Assembly: GCA_028684815.1 (NCBI GenBank)
Contig: JAQUFE010000005.1
Location: forward strand, 1-64,000
Length of the DNA: 64,000 bases
Reading direction: 5' to 3'
From: Sulfurimonas sp.
Lineage (GTDB): Bacteria; Campylobacterota; Campylobacteria; Campylobacterales; Sulfurimonadaceae
Shown: piece by piece, positions 26,094 to 35,066 of the stretch
Position numbering within the stretch: the stretch's first letter is position 1
Layout of the letters: each line of letters starts with the position of its first letter
The notes under the pieces: generated by a model
Seen by the model: only the letters and a program-made list of their open reading frames with translations
Told to the model about the DNA's origin: nothing
Database searches by the model: none
Position numbers and translations under genes: made by a program

Positions 26094-26195
26094 GAAGAAA
26101 TATTTTAAATATTTTATAACTGCTTGCCAATTGGGAAAAGTTCCAGTCGCAAAATCTATATGCTCTCCTTTAAACTCACTTGCCCCATTTTTTAA
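26088..26195 (-). pseudogene. Remnant of an unidentified gene 3' end after the sirtuin
   Basis: Directly after the sirtuin stop, the same frame stays open and reads KNGASEFKGEHIDFATG then TFPNWQAVIKYLKYFFL before a stop. This has natural codon use and looks like the tail of a folded protein, possibly an alpha/beta-hydrolase. No start exists for it. It may be the remains of a gene lost by deletion, or of a longer ancestral reading frame. It overlaps the last codons of rodA on the other strand. Confidence 0.35.
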
Positions 26196-26198
26196 TTT

Positions 26199-26915
26199 TT
26201 ATGCTCTATCTTCCAAAAATATTTCAATATCACTAGCTATCTCATCTATCGCCTCAGTTGCTTTTTTATAGAGTACTTGTGTATAAAGCTCATCATTTAT
26301 AGCAAAACTTGGCTCAAGGTTGTTTAGTATAGTTTTATCTACATAAGAGCTAAGAATATCAACAGAGATAACATTTCCACTTGTACCTATAATGACTAAA
26401 AGTTCGCAGTCGTTTATCTCATGGTTTAACTTGGCATACATAGGAGCAGCTTCGCCAAACATCACAATAAAAGGTCGGATTTTCTCACTACCGCAAGTTG
26501 GACATTTACCGTTATAACTATCTTGTGTGTTCTTATAACCTATATCATAAACCAGCCCACACTTCTCACACTCGACTTTTGTCAAATATCCATGTAGATG
26601 CACTACATCTTCATGCACAATACCCGCCTTTTCAAAAAGGTCATCCACATTTTGAGTGATGATGGCTATTTCATCTTTGTATTTAGCCTTTAACTCTGCT
26701 ATGACTCTATGTGCTTTGTTTGGCTCTTTATCTGCTAAATCCAATCTTCTTTTATCATAAAATTCTACCGTCATAGCTCTGTTAGTCTCTAAGCATCCAG
26801 CCGTACAAATATCCTTAATATCATAGTGTTCCCAAAGTCCATCACTATCTCTAAAAGTACTAATCCCAGACTCAGCGCTTATCCCAGCACCACTCAAAAT
26901 CACTACCTTTGCCAT
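26199..26915 (-). CDS. cobB: Sir2-family NAD-dependent protein deacylase
   Basis: 238 residues. The NAD site GAGISAESGISTFRDSDGLWEHY is at the N-terminus. TQNVDDLFEKAG and the catalytic VVHLHGYL follow. Zinc ligands are CEKCG and CPTCG, then IRPFIVMFGEAAP. The FYDKRRLDL segment keeps the Tyr and Arg that class III sirtuins use to bind succinyl/malonyl lysine, so it may be a desuccinylase as well as a deacetylase. It lies alone, convergent with rodA and next to a repeat element. Confidence 0.93.
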   Translation of the reverse strand: MAKVVILSGAGISAESGISTFRDSDGLWEHYDIKDICTAGCLETNRAMTVEFYDKRRLDLADKEPNKAHRVIAELKAKYKDEIAIITQNVDDLFEKAGIVHEDVVHLHGYLTKVECEKCGLVYDIGYKNTQDSYNGKCPTCGSEKIRPFIVMFGEAAPMYAKLNHEINDCELLVIIGTSGNVISVDILSSYVDKTILNNLEPSFAINDELYTQVLYKKATEAIDEIASDIEIFLEDRA

Positions 26916-26935
26916 GTTTTTTTTCCTTTTACAAA

Positions 26936-27142
26936 TTGAATACTCTGAACAATTATTAAGTTGGATCCTGAATCAAGTTCAGGATGACAGCTTGTTTGTT
27001 CAGGATGCGCGTTCCATCATTCCGTTATTAAGTTGGGCACTGAATCAAGTTCAGAATGACAGCTTATTTGTTCAGGATGCGCGCGTTCCGTCATTCCGTG
27101 CTTGACACGGAATCTAGTTTATAGATTCATCAGATAGTTCAA
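26936..27142 (+). repeat. MITE-like element, copy A (left flank of CRISPR-Cas island)
   Basis: A 207-bp non-coding element bounded by TTGAA and TTCAA. Its ends form imperfect ~42-bp terminal inverted repeats (shared words CTGA, AAT, TAT, AA, GAT and TCAAG). Inside are CCTGAATCAAG/TTCAGG and ATTCCGTG/CACGGAAT palindromes, with repeats of GATGCGCG-TTCC. The inverted orientation of the same element lies at 39501-39691, and a third copy at 48159-48341. No transposase is present, so it is non-autonomous if mobile. Confidence 0.8.
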
Positions 27143-27162
27143 TTATTTTGCTCAAGCTGTTT

Positions 27163-27277
27163 TTTTTTTAACATAGTACTTATTCTATGGGTAGATTTCC
27201 ATACTTTTTACACATAGTAAATAAAGTATGTGTAAATTTTTCGATATACAATTCAAGCTATGTTAAAAAAAGTAAAA
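27163..27277. repeat. Small palindromic element beside the Fic pseudogene
   Basis: TTTTTTAACATAG near 27167-27179 is answered by CTATGTTAAAAAA near 27258-27270, with an inner TTTACACATA/TATGTGTAAA pair. The ~110-bp unit can fold on itself almost end to end. It carries no reading frame and occurs once in the window. Confidence 0.5.
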
Positions 27278-27296
27278 TATTTTAACATAGTTTAGT

Positions 27297-27842
27297 TTAT
27301 CTGTTAAATTTATTACCTTTTCTTAACATATCAAATAATTCAATATTTACAAAAAACTTACTATTTTTAATTTGTATATTTTGTAATACAACTATATTTT
27401 CAAGTTCACTAGATATTTAGATGCTGTTTGCCTGCTGAGTTTTAACCTATCAACTAAAAACGCTATCTTCGTATATGGATGCATAAAAAGTATCTCTACT
27501 AAATTTTTACTATAAATTTTTTTAGTAAAAGTTTATTTTTAACCACTAACTCAAAACCACTTAGTAAAGCTTCTTTATAGTTTTGCACCTCTTTTGCATC
27601 ATTGCTTACGCTCTAGATATTAAGGTTTGCTCTGTAAAGCTCATCGTGCGTTGTGATGATATTTTCTATCTCACTACTATCTTTTGCCTTTTGAAGCATT
27701 AAAGAATTTATAAGTATTGTACTATTTGGGATGATGCGAGCTACACCATTTAAGTTTGCTAAAGCTCTATTTGCAGATATCGCTTTTTTAAGACTTTTTT
27801 GGTTTCAGGATTTTGCAATAATGGTAGGTCTTGTAAACTCAT
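27297..27842 (-). pseudogene. Broken Fic-family gene (N- and C-terminal parts only)
   Basis: The minus strand from the ATG at 27840-27842 reads MSLQDLPLLQNPETKKVLKK, then NRALANLNGVARIIPNSTIL and DSSEIENIITTHDEL. This is the Fic N-terminal domain that precedes the catalytic part. An in-frame stop follows (LNI then TAG). Further on come FMHPYTKIAFLVDRLKLSRQ and, in another frame, SKFFVNIELFDML, the C-terminal winged-helix of the same family. The central ~190 residues with the HPFxxGN AMPylation motif are missing. The intact type is ~370 residues. It lies at the old end of the CRISPR array. Confidence 0.8.
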
Positions 27843-27901
27843 ATAGAGACCTCCTTTTGTAGTCCAAAATACGCATCTCTAAGCTTATAGTTCCTAAAAA
27901 A

Positions 27902-30900
27902 TTCCTAAGCTACCTATTCGGCAGTTTACCTCTTATAACAATCTCTCGACCAGAACGAACATTTCTAAGCTACCTATTCGGCAGTTTACATTCGGCAGTT
28001 TACATGATGAAAGAAGAGAGAGCCTTAAATTAAAATTTCTAAGCTACCTATTCGGCAGTTTACACTCAATCATCTTTAGAACTAAACTCGCTACATTTCT
28101 AAGCTACCTATTCGGCAGTTTACCTTCTCCTAGAAAATCTACAGCTCCGTTTGTCTTTCTAAGCTACCTATTCGGCAGTTTACAGATTTAACCGCAACTA
28201 TAATGAGAAGTTTTTTTTCTAAGCTACCTATTCGGCAGTTTACGGATGATGATATGGTGGATGAAGAGGATGACGTTTCTAAGCTACCTATTCGGCAGTT
28301 TACGGAGTCATAAAGCACAAAGATGACCCATGGTGTTTCTAAGCTACCTATTCGGCAGTTTACAAAGCCTTTACCGTAGCTAAAGTCACTCGTATGTTTC
28401 TAAGCTACCTATTCGGCAGTTTACTACTTTAAGGAAGTAGTCCTTCTCAGCGGAGTTTTCTAAGCTACCTATTCGGCAGTTTACGCAATGACATAAACAC
28501 TACACTCAAAGAGTTTTTTCTAAGCTACCTATTCGGCAGTTTACTAATACTTTCAGAGTCACAAAAGACTCTAAAATTTCTAAGCTACCTATTCGGCAGT
28601 TTACAAGCTGATGTTTCTTATATCCCCGTCATGAATTTTCTAAGCTACCTATTCGGCAGTTTACGAACAGATGATAAGGGTAGTCCAATTTCATGGTTTC
28701 TAAGCTACCTATTCGGCAGTTTACTTCCACCAGTTCCAGTTTCATCACCAGAAATTTTTCTAAGCTACCTATTCGGCAGTTTACATGTATGTGTAAATTC
28801 TGACGGAACTGGAGATTTTCTAAGCTACCTATTCGGCAGTTTACATGGTGACGGAACTGGAGATGGTGACGGAACTTTTCTAAGCTACCTATTCGGCAGT
28901 TTACTTCCACCAGTTCCAGTTTCATCACCAGAAATTTTTCTAAGCTACCTATTCGGCAGTTTACTTCCACCAGTTCCAGTTTCATCACCAGAAATTTTTC
29001 TAAGCTACCTATTCGGCAGTTTACAACTTTTATAAATAAGAGTAGAACTAGTGACTTTTCTAAGCTACCTATTCGGCAGTTTACTAAACGCTACTAAGTG
29101 TAGAAATAGGTTTGGTTTTCTAAGCTACCTATTCGGCAGTTTACTTCCACCAGTTCCAGTTTCATCACCAGAAATTTTTCTAAGCTACCTATTCGGCAGT
29201 TTACAGTATGATTTTGAGTAATTAAAATAATTTCATTTTCTAAGCTACCTATTCGGCAGTTTACTAGTTCTGTTTTAGTTGGTTTAGCTGTGTTTTTTTC
29301 TAAGCTACCTATTCGGCAGTTTACCAGATTATCCTACGGATGAGTGCCCAATAGATTTTCTAAGCTACCTATTCGGCAGTTTACATCTCCAGTTCCACCG
29401 TCACCAGTTCCACCATTTTCTAAGCTACCTATTCGGCAGTTTACTTAAAAGTAAATTTCTCATAAGTCTCGTTTTCTTTCTAAGCTACCTATTCGGCAGT
29501 TTACAAAAGGGTGTAGCCCTCATGATTTCTTTGTGATTTCTAAGCTACCTATTCGGCAGTTTACGTTTAGGGATGAATATCATAGCGTGTAAATGCTTTC
29601 TAAGCTACCTATTCGGCAGTTTACATGGTGATGGTGACGGAACTGGAGACGGTGATTTTCTAAGCTACCTATTCGGCAGTTTACTAAAAAGAACTAAAAA
29701 AGAAGTTAATGATTATTTTCTAAGCTACCTATTCGGCAGTTTACACAACAAGCTTTAAATCTAACGAAACGTAATCTTTCTAAGCTACCTATTCGGCAGT
29801 TTACAAGTATCTGGAATTGGTACGATGAAAGAAATTTTTCTAAGCTACCTATTCGGCAGTTTACTTTTGAAAGATACAGAATATTTATTTCATCTTTTTC
29901 TAAGCTACCTATTCGGCAGTTTACGGTACTAAGGGGTGTTAAAAAAGCGACCTTGTTTTCTAAGCTACCTATTCGGCAGTTTACATCATCATATATAATC
30001 TTTGAAGTTTTAAACTTTTCTAAGCTACCTATTCGGCAGTTTACAGAGTAAAAATCTTCATTTGTAGCCTTATTTTTTTCTAAGCTACCTATTCGGCAGT
30101 TTACAACTGGAGATGGTAACGGAACTGGCGGAACTGTTTCTAAGCTACCTATTCGGCAGTTTACTACTTGTGAGTCTGGTTTTACTTATAATGTTTGTTT
30201 CTAAGCTACCTATTCGGCAGTTTACTAACTATGTTCGTTAAACAAATTGTCCCAAAATTTCTAAGCTACCTATTCGGCAGTTTACTTCCACCAGTTCCAG
30301 TTTCATCACCAGAAATTTTTCTAAGCTACCTATTCGGCAGTTTACTAGCGTGAAGATGAGGAACGCCACTTTTATGATTTCTAAGCTACCTATTCGGCAG
30401 TTTACCTATAAATCCGAATATCAGGTAATCGATACAATTTCTAAGCTACCTATTCGGCAGTTTACAATTAAGCGAAACTTCTTCAAATTAAACAAGATTT
30501 CTAAGCTACCTATTCGGCAGTTTACTTTTTATGTTTCTCTTTTTATCTTCTGCAAGATTTCTAAGCTACCTATTCGGCAGTTTACTTATTGTATAATACA
30601 CTTATACTTGTTTATAATTTCTAAGCTACCTATTCGGCAGTTTACTATTTAGAAGCTCTTATAAAAGAGTCAGGCGATTTCTAAGCTACCTATTCGGCAG
30701 TTTACAAAGGCTATTTAGCTCTCGTTTGTAAGTCGATTTTCTAAGCTACCTATTCGGCAGTTTACAATTTAACCGCTGCACAAAAAGAACAAATAATTTT
30801 CTAAGCTACCTATTCGGCAGTTTACACGCTATTACTGTCGGTACTGCTGTACTTACTTTTCTAAGCTACCTATTCGGCAGTTTACATACTGATTATCAAG

Positions 30901-31065
30901 AGATATTTGGCGGAGCTTTTCTAAGCTACCTATTCGGCAGTTTACATAAATAAGTAATTATTTCTAATTCTAAAGTCTTTCTAAGCTACCTATTCGGCAG
31001 TTTACTGGCACTATCTATACACCAAAGCCAGTCAACTTTTCTAAGCTACCTATTCGGCAGTTTAC
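27902..31065 (-). CRISPR. Type I-F CRISPR array, 53 repeats and 52 spacers
   Basis: A 28-bp repeat recurs with a 60-bp period; on the minus strand it begins GTAAACTGCC and ends GTAGCTTAGAAA. Spacers are 32 nt, except 33-nt spacers at 28364-28396 and 30165-30197 and one of 46 nt at 27990-28035 that includes a 14-bp partial repeat. The repeat stem is CTGCC/GGTAG with one G-U pair, as for Cas6f. Transcription is from the csy4 side (31065) towards 27902. The terminal repeat (27902-27929) has a T-to-C change. One spacer is present five times, and ten spacers derive from one Gly/Asp/Thr-repeat sequence. Confidence 0.98.
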
Positions 31066-31204
31066 AGCAAAATAATATCTCAAGAACATTACTATATCGA
31101 GTGTTTGAGATATATTTACTTAAATGACCTTTATTTTTCACACCTTCTCTAAAGTACTTGTTTTTGGGCTTTTAAAAGATGTGAAAAAAATTAGGTATTT
31201 TTTA
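31066..31204 (-). promoter_or_regulatory. CRISPR leader with two inverted repeats
   Basis: 139 bp between the csy4 stop and the first (newest) repeat. ATATCTCAA (31075-31083) pairs with TTGAGATAT (31105-31113), ten bases from the first repeat. TTTTTCACA (31134-31142) pairs with TGTGAAAAA (31180-31188). The former could be an adaptation-complex or host-factor site, or a terminator of the csy operon; the latter may hold the array promoter. AT-rich, no gene. Confidence 0.65.
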
Positions 31205-31792
31205 CTAAAAACATGGAACAGTTGAAGTTTTACTTAAACCATAAGTTGAAAAGAGACCTTCTTTTGGCTCTTTACTTATCTCTTTTACTATGAAAATCTT
31301 CATTTTGTTTTGGCTTGATAAACTATCTATATTGACATATGGAAGCTTATTATCAGTTTTTTTCTTTTCCTCGTCAAACTCTTCATAGTTTTTCAAGGCC
31401 TCCTCAAAACTAATACCTTTCCTTTTAGCTTGTCTTCGTGCTAAGCGTTCACTATTATATTTAAACTGCTTCCGACTAAAGGTTGCATAGTTTTTTACAT
31501 CGTTTGGAACTTCTTTTATCTCATCTATTTTTACATAGTCTAAAAGATTTTTAAGTATCTCTTCTACCCTCAAAAGCTCTAAATCCTCTTTTGCATATGA
31601 AAACAAACGAAGAGTATCCCCCAATGGAAAAAGTTCTTTATAGTGAGGAAATGCAAAGCCCACTCTGCATAACCCTTCACTGTTTTTTTGCTCAACCAAT
31701 GCTAGATGCATCTGTGCATAAACCTTTTGCCAGATAAATCCGAGCGATATTTCAGTATCGCCCAGTAGTTTTATATCTATATAATACTTCAT
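31205..31792 (-). CDS. cas6f: Cas6f (Csy4) crRNA endoribonuclease
   Basis: 195 residues, the usual size. The candidate catalytic histidine is in VYAQMHLALVE (His29/30 region, as in Pseudomonas Csy4). An arginine-rich helix (SERLARRQAKRKGIS, about 112-126) is the element that grips the repeat hairpin. The C-terminal GLFSTYGLSKTSTVPCF matches the Gly/aromatic end of the family. It cuts the repeat after the stem and stays bound to the crRNA 3' end. It is the last gene of the csy operon, facing the array leader. Confidence 0.95.
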   Translation of the reverse strand: MKYYIDIKLLGDTEISLGFIWQKVYAQMHLALVEQKNSEGLCRVGFAFPHYKELFPLGDTLRLFSYAKEDLELLRVEEILKNLLDYVKIDEIKEVPNDVKNYATFSRKQFKYNSERLARRQAKRKGISFEEALKNYEEFDEEKKKTDNKLPYVNIDSLSSQNKMKIFIVKEISKEPKEGLFSTYGLSKTSTVPCF

Positions 31793-31797
31793 ATCAG

Positions 31798-32811
31798 CTA
31801 CTTTGAGCTCTCGCCAAAAACACCGCCACGAACTAATACAGCCATAACATAGTGTTCTTCATCTCTACTATCAAGTTTTGTACCTGTAGCAAACTTATCA
31901 AAGAGAGTAAAAAAGTCTTGCTTCTCTTTTGGTGTTCTAAAAGCACGACCTAGATTAGTAACAGCTCCGTATGGCTCTATCGCTATAGGTCTATTTTCAG
32001 TAGCATATTCACTGTACCAAGTATCTATGCTTCTTAGGGCATTTCCTAGTTTTTGAGAGTGCATTGATGCTACCTCCTCTACAGTATAAAGAATTTTACT
32101 TTTTTTACTTTGACCTTTATCTAGCACCAGCTCTTCACTAGGATATACCTCTTGAGCTTTTCCAACTTGCGCATAACAAGTAATGTCAAGCATCAAAAAC
32201 TCATCTTCACTAGAGAGTGCGTTAGCTATTTTTTCGCCTAAAGATATTGCATCTTTATTTGTACTTTCCATAGTGCGAACACCAAACTCTTTTGCATCAA
32301 ATGTCCATATTTCATTGCTCTTTAAATCTTTAACTTGAACTTCTATCTGCTCCGCTCCGACACGATTTCGCCATAAAAAACGGGCATTTGCTAAGTTTAG
32401 GGCGTATCTGCGACCTAGTTCATTAAACTTTTCTTGCTCAATATATCCACCAACTGCTTCCTTATAACTCTCTAAAAAAGTAGCATCATTACAAGCTGAT
32501 GGCTCTTTTATACCACCTAACACTTTAAGAGTAAAGTGAAGCTTTAGCGTATCTTGCTCCTCTGCCAATGCACAACTATCTACTGTTTGAAGATTTGCTT
32601 TTTCAACTTCAGCATTGAGCTTTAAAGGGTCATTTTTCACCGCGTCTTTAAGACGATTACTTATCGTTCCTCTTACAGACTTCTCAACCAACTTTAAAGG
32701 AGTAGCTCTATCTTTGTTATCCCAAGTTGTTCCATACATATAGCCATCAGATGGTACCAATTTTTTCTCAAACGCTAAAACAGATGCGATTGCATTTTTT
32801 ACTTTTGCCAT
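31798..32811 (-). CDS. csy3: Cas7f (Csy3) backbone subunit
   Basis: 337 residues, as expected for the subunit that coats the spacer in six copies in the Csy complex. Characteristic stretches are GYMYGTTWDNKDRATPLKL near the start, NLANARFLWRNRVGAEQIEV in the middle and PYGAVTNLGRAFRTPKEKQD near the end. It is encoded five bases before csy4 and 15 bases after csy2, so it belongs to the same transcript. Confidence 0.96.
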   Translation of the reverse strand: MAKVKNAIASVLAFEKKLVPSDGYMYGTTWDNKDRATPLKLVEKSVRGTISNRLKDAVKNDPLKLNAEVEKANLQTVDSCALAEEQDTLKLHFTLKVLGGIKEPSACNDATFLESYKEAVGGYIEQEKFNELGRRYALNLANARFLWRNRVGAEQIEVQVKDLKSNEIWTFDAKEFGVRTMESTNKDAISLGEKIANALSSEDEFLMLDITCYAQVGKAQEVYPSEELVLDKGQSKKSKILYTVEEVASMHSQKLGNALRSIDTWYSEYATENRPIAIEPYGAVTNLGRAFRTPKEKQDFFTLFDKFATGTKLDSRDEEHYVMAVLVRGGVFGESSK

Positions 32812-32826
32812 TTAATTTTCCTTTTG

Positions 32827-33705
32827 TTATTTATTTTGTTCACATAGATAAAGAGAGTTCTCTTCATCATAACTATAACGCCACAATATCTCATCTATAG
32901 ATGTTATTTTGTATGGCATCTTAAACTCTCCAAGAGTCACAACACTCTCTGCAAAACGGTGTGGAGTCTCTGCATCTCGCTGATTTTTAGCTTTACCTAT
33001 AGGCGAAATGCCTTGAAATCCTACAGCTATTGGAACTATCCAGCCTGAGACCTTTCGCTCACTCTTCCAAACTACTTTTTCATCTTCTTTTGTGCAATTA
33101 TGATGCAATGAAAGATAATCTAAAATCGCTTCAACTGCATCTGCTCCGCTTCCCATAGCCTCTAGCATCAAATCTTTTCTCTCTAGAAGAGCATAGCTAG
33201 GCATAAGTTTTTTTCTAAAACGAATCAACTCATCTTCTTCTTCATCATTGAGCCTAGACAGTGTAGGTTTTTTACATGACAAAATATCTCCACCAGCCAT
33301 CTTCATACGACCTAGCAAATGATGCTCTACTCTCTCTATAAATCTCTCTTCATCTATCTTCTCTAATCCCTCTAGCTCTACAACCAAACTCACATCAAGG
33401 TGTATCCGAGCTTCTTCTATAAATGAAGGTCGATTACCATCTTTATCCAGAGGATTACCAGTTCCCACAATAGAGTGAACATAGTCTCCAACACCTTTAA
33501 AAGTTTGCAAATCTGCCTTATGACTTAGCACTCCAGTCGCTTTAAACCGCAACGATTCAAAACCATCACTATTTAACTTTCTCTGCAGAGCATGTGTTGC
33601 ACCTAGCCATGCAGTCATAGCAGGAAAACCTATAGTAAAAGGACTTGAGAGTGCATTTGCATTGTGTACCTTTATGTGTGGTAATAACAGTAATTGCCTT
33701 GTCAT
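32827..33705 (-). CDS. csy2: Cas5f (Csy2) subunit
   Basis: 292 residues. Typical Csy2 features are LLLPHIKVHNANALSSPFTI at the N-terminus, GFPAMTAWLGATHALQRKL and a late VPIAVGFQGISP segment. Csy2 pairs with Csy1 to hold the 8-nt crRNA 5' handle (CUUAGAAA here). Its ATG overlaps the csy1 stop (ATGA), indicating coupled translation of the Csy1-Csy2 heterodimer. Confidence 0.95.
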   Translation of the reverse strand: MTRQLLLLPHIKVHNANALSSPFTIGFPAMTAWLGATHALQRKLNSDGFESLRFKATGVLSHKADLQTFKGVGDYVHSIVGTGNPLDKDGNRPSFIEEARIHLDVSLVVELEGLEKIDEERFIERVEHHLLGRMKMAGGDILSCKKPTLSRLNDEEEDELIRFRKKLMPSYALLERKDLMLEAMGSGADAVEAILDYLSLHHNCTKEDEKVVWKSERKVSGWIVPIAVGFQGISPIGKAKNQRDAETPHRFAESVVTLGEFKMPYKITSIDEILWRYSYDEENSLYLCEQNK

Positions 33706-34949
33706 TGAAGCTCCTCCCTATGTTCATGTACAACTTTTGCTATATCTTTTTTCTCATCAGCCCCAAATTTTTTATTGATTCGTTTTTCATAGCTTTTAAT
33801 GATCCAGTCAGTTATATCATTTTCTAGTTTATCAAGCCATACATCATCATTCTCTCGCTCTTCTTCATACTCATGAGATAGCCATATCTTTTGATGAGAC
33901 TTTAGTTTTGAATTTTTCTCATAATATTGTTCTGATGAGACTAAGCGAAGAGACCACATTTTTTCAATGACTTTATCCATTAACTGCCCATATCTACGGA
34001 TGCGAGCATCTCTAATATCAACATTATTATAATCTGTACTAGCAATGCGATGAAGTACATCAAAAATTTCTGAAACTTCCCAAGCTCTTATAGATTCTTC
34101 AAAGAAATTACTTTTAGGAAAGTATATCTCTCGCTTTTTTAGTACTGGTGGCATGGAGCGAAGCAGATAAGCTTTTCCTCCATTCTTAGAGTTCAATACA
34201 GAGATATTTTGGGGTTTTGTTCCACCAAAGCCAATAGTTGTTAAACCATAGATTTCACTGTATCCACTCTCAGAATATTCACCTTTTTTTCTTTTGTCTC
34301 GTTTTTCTTTGACCTCATCGCCAAAACGCATAGTGTCAATACGCTTTTTAAGATGGTACATAATCCCAGAATTACTTAAAATAGAGAGCTGTTCATAGTC
34401 ATCTTTTACAGGAAAATAAACCTGCTTAATCTTCTCACTTGTAACTAAATCATTTGATGAGCTTATCATCTTTAAAAAACCATCTCTTAAACTTTCATAT
34501 CTATGATTTTCGACAGTTAAAAGTGATTTTGCAAGCTGACTCTCTAGCTCTATATGTTTTATAAGTATTTGACCATCACTCATTTCAAGATTTAAAAATT
34601 TATGAACATCTAAAGCTGCTGCATTTCCTAAGGCATCGCTCTCTACTTCAACATTTCCACTTCTAAGTAGCCCATCATTTTGCCTCTTTGCATCTGCAAT
34701 AATAGGTGTTACATAGCCATTTTTGTTTTTTCTTGAACTTGGATGAGAAAAAGTACAAGGATGTGTTGATATAGAGATCTGCCCTGCTCTTTTTGCAGCA
34801 TCAGGAAGCCACTTTTTGAGTGACAATAACTCTTCACACTCGGCTTTAAGTCTTAACACTTCTTCATCAGACATAGAACTTGTCTGATTTTTTTTCATCC
34901 AAATCTCTTTCCTTTCGTCAAAAAATGTGGATATTGCTTGTTCTATCAC
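33702..34949 (-). CDS. csy1: Cas8f (Csy1) large subunit
   Basis: 415 residues, normal for Csy1. The N-terminal IEQAISTFFDERKEIWMKK, the THPCTFSHPSSR stretch and the GFGGTKPQNISVLNSKNGGK motif (about residue 235) are family hallmarks. Csy1 recognises the PAM. The start is GTG at 34947-34949, with a strong AGGAGG seven bases upstream. Its 223-bp upstream region holds the diverged repeats, mini-spacer and matching target described separately, so its expression may be set by the Csy complex itself. Confidence 0.95.
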   Translation of the reverse strand: MIEQAISTFFDERKEIWMKKNQTSSMSDEEVLRLKAECEELLSLKKWLPDAAKRAGQISISTHPCTFSHPSSRKNKNGYVTPIIADAKRQNDGLLRSGNVEVESDALGNAAALDVHKFLNLEMSDGQILIKHIELESQLAKSLLTVENHRYESLRDGFLKMISSSNDLVTSEKIKQVYFPVKDDYEQLSILSNSGIMYHLKKRIDTMRFGDEVKEKRDKRKKGEYSESGYSEIYGLTTIGFGGTKPQNISVLNSKNGGKAYLLRSMPPVLKKREIYFPKSNFFEESIRAWEVSEIFDVLHRIASTDYNNVDIRDARIRRYGQLMDKVIEKMWSLRLVSSEQYYEKNSKLKSHQKIWLSHEYEEERENDDVWLDKLENDITDWIIKSYEKRINKKFGADEKKDIAKVVHEHREELQ

Positions 34950-35037
34950 AATATTTCCTCCTTCGAGTGAATTAAAATTACTTATTCAGTATTTTTTCAC
35001 TTAAAATCATAACAATATAAACTTAAGTTACTCTTAC

Positions 35038-35059
35038 AATCATATTATATTTATTCAGG
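35038..35059 (-). promoter_or_regulatory. Self-target of the mini-crRNA, with CC PAM, over a csy1 -10 box
   Basis: On the minus strand CC (35059-35058) is followed by TGAATAAATATAATATGATT (35057-35038). This equals the mini-spacer at positions 1-18 apart from positions 6 and 12, the sixth-base positions that do not pair in class 1 crRNA-DNA hybrids. CC is the type I-F PAM. TATAAT (35049-35044) inside the site is the best -10 candidate for csy1. The match is seen; regulation is inferred. Confidence 0.8.
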
Positions 35060-35066
35060 CATAATA

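Noticed and set aside
28629-30652. Open reading frames inside the CRISPR array with repeating FLSYLFGSL or SKLPIRQFT peptides
   Set aside because: They arise from translating the 28-bp repeats with 32-nt spacers; there are no start signals and the array is plainly non-coding.
27930-31037. Self-targeting array spacers against the conjugative element at 1-9.8 kb
   Set aside because: No match was recognised when reading spacers against the element, but this was not an exhaustive search; a short-match alignment would decide.
34981-34992. A second mini-crRNA target at CTGAATAAG upstream of csy1
   Set aside because: Only the first bases match, and the flanking AC is not the CC PAM.
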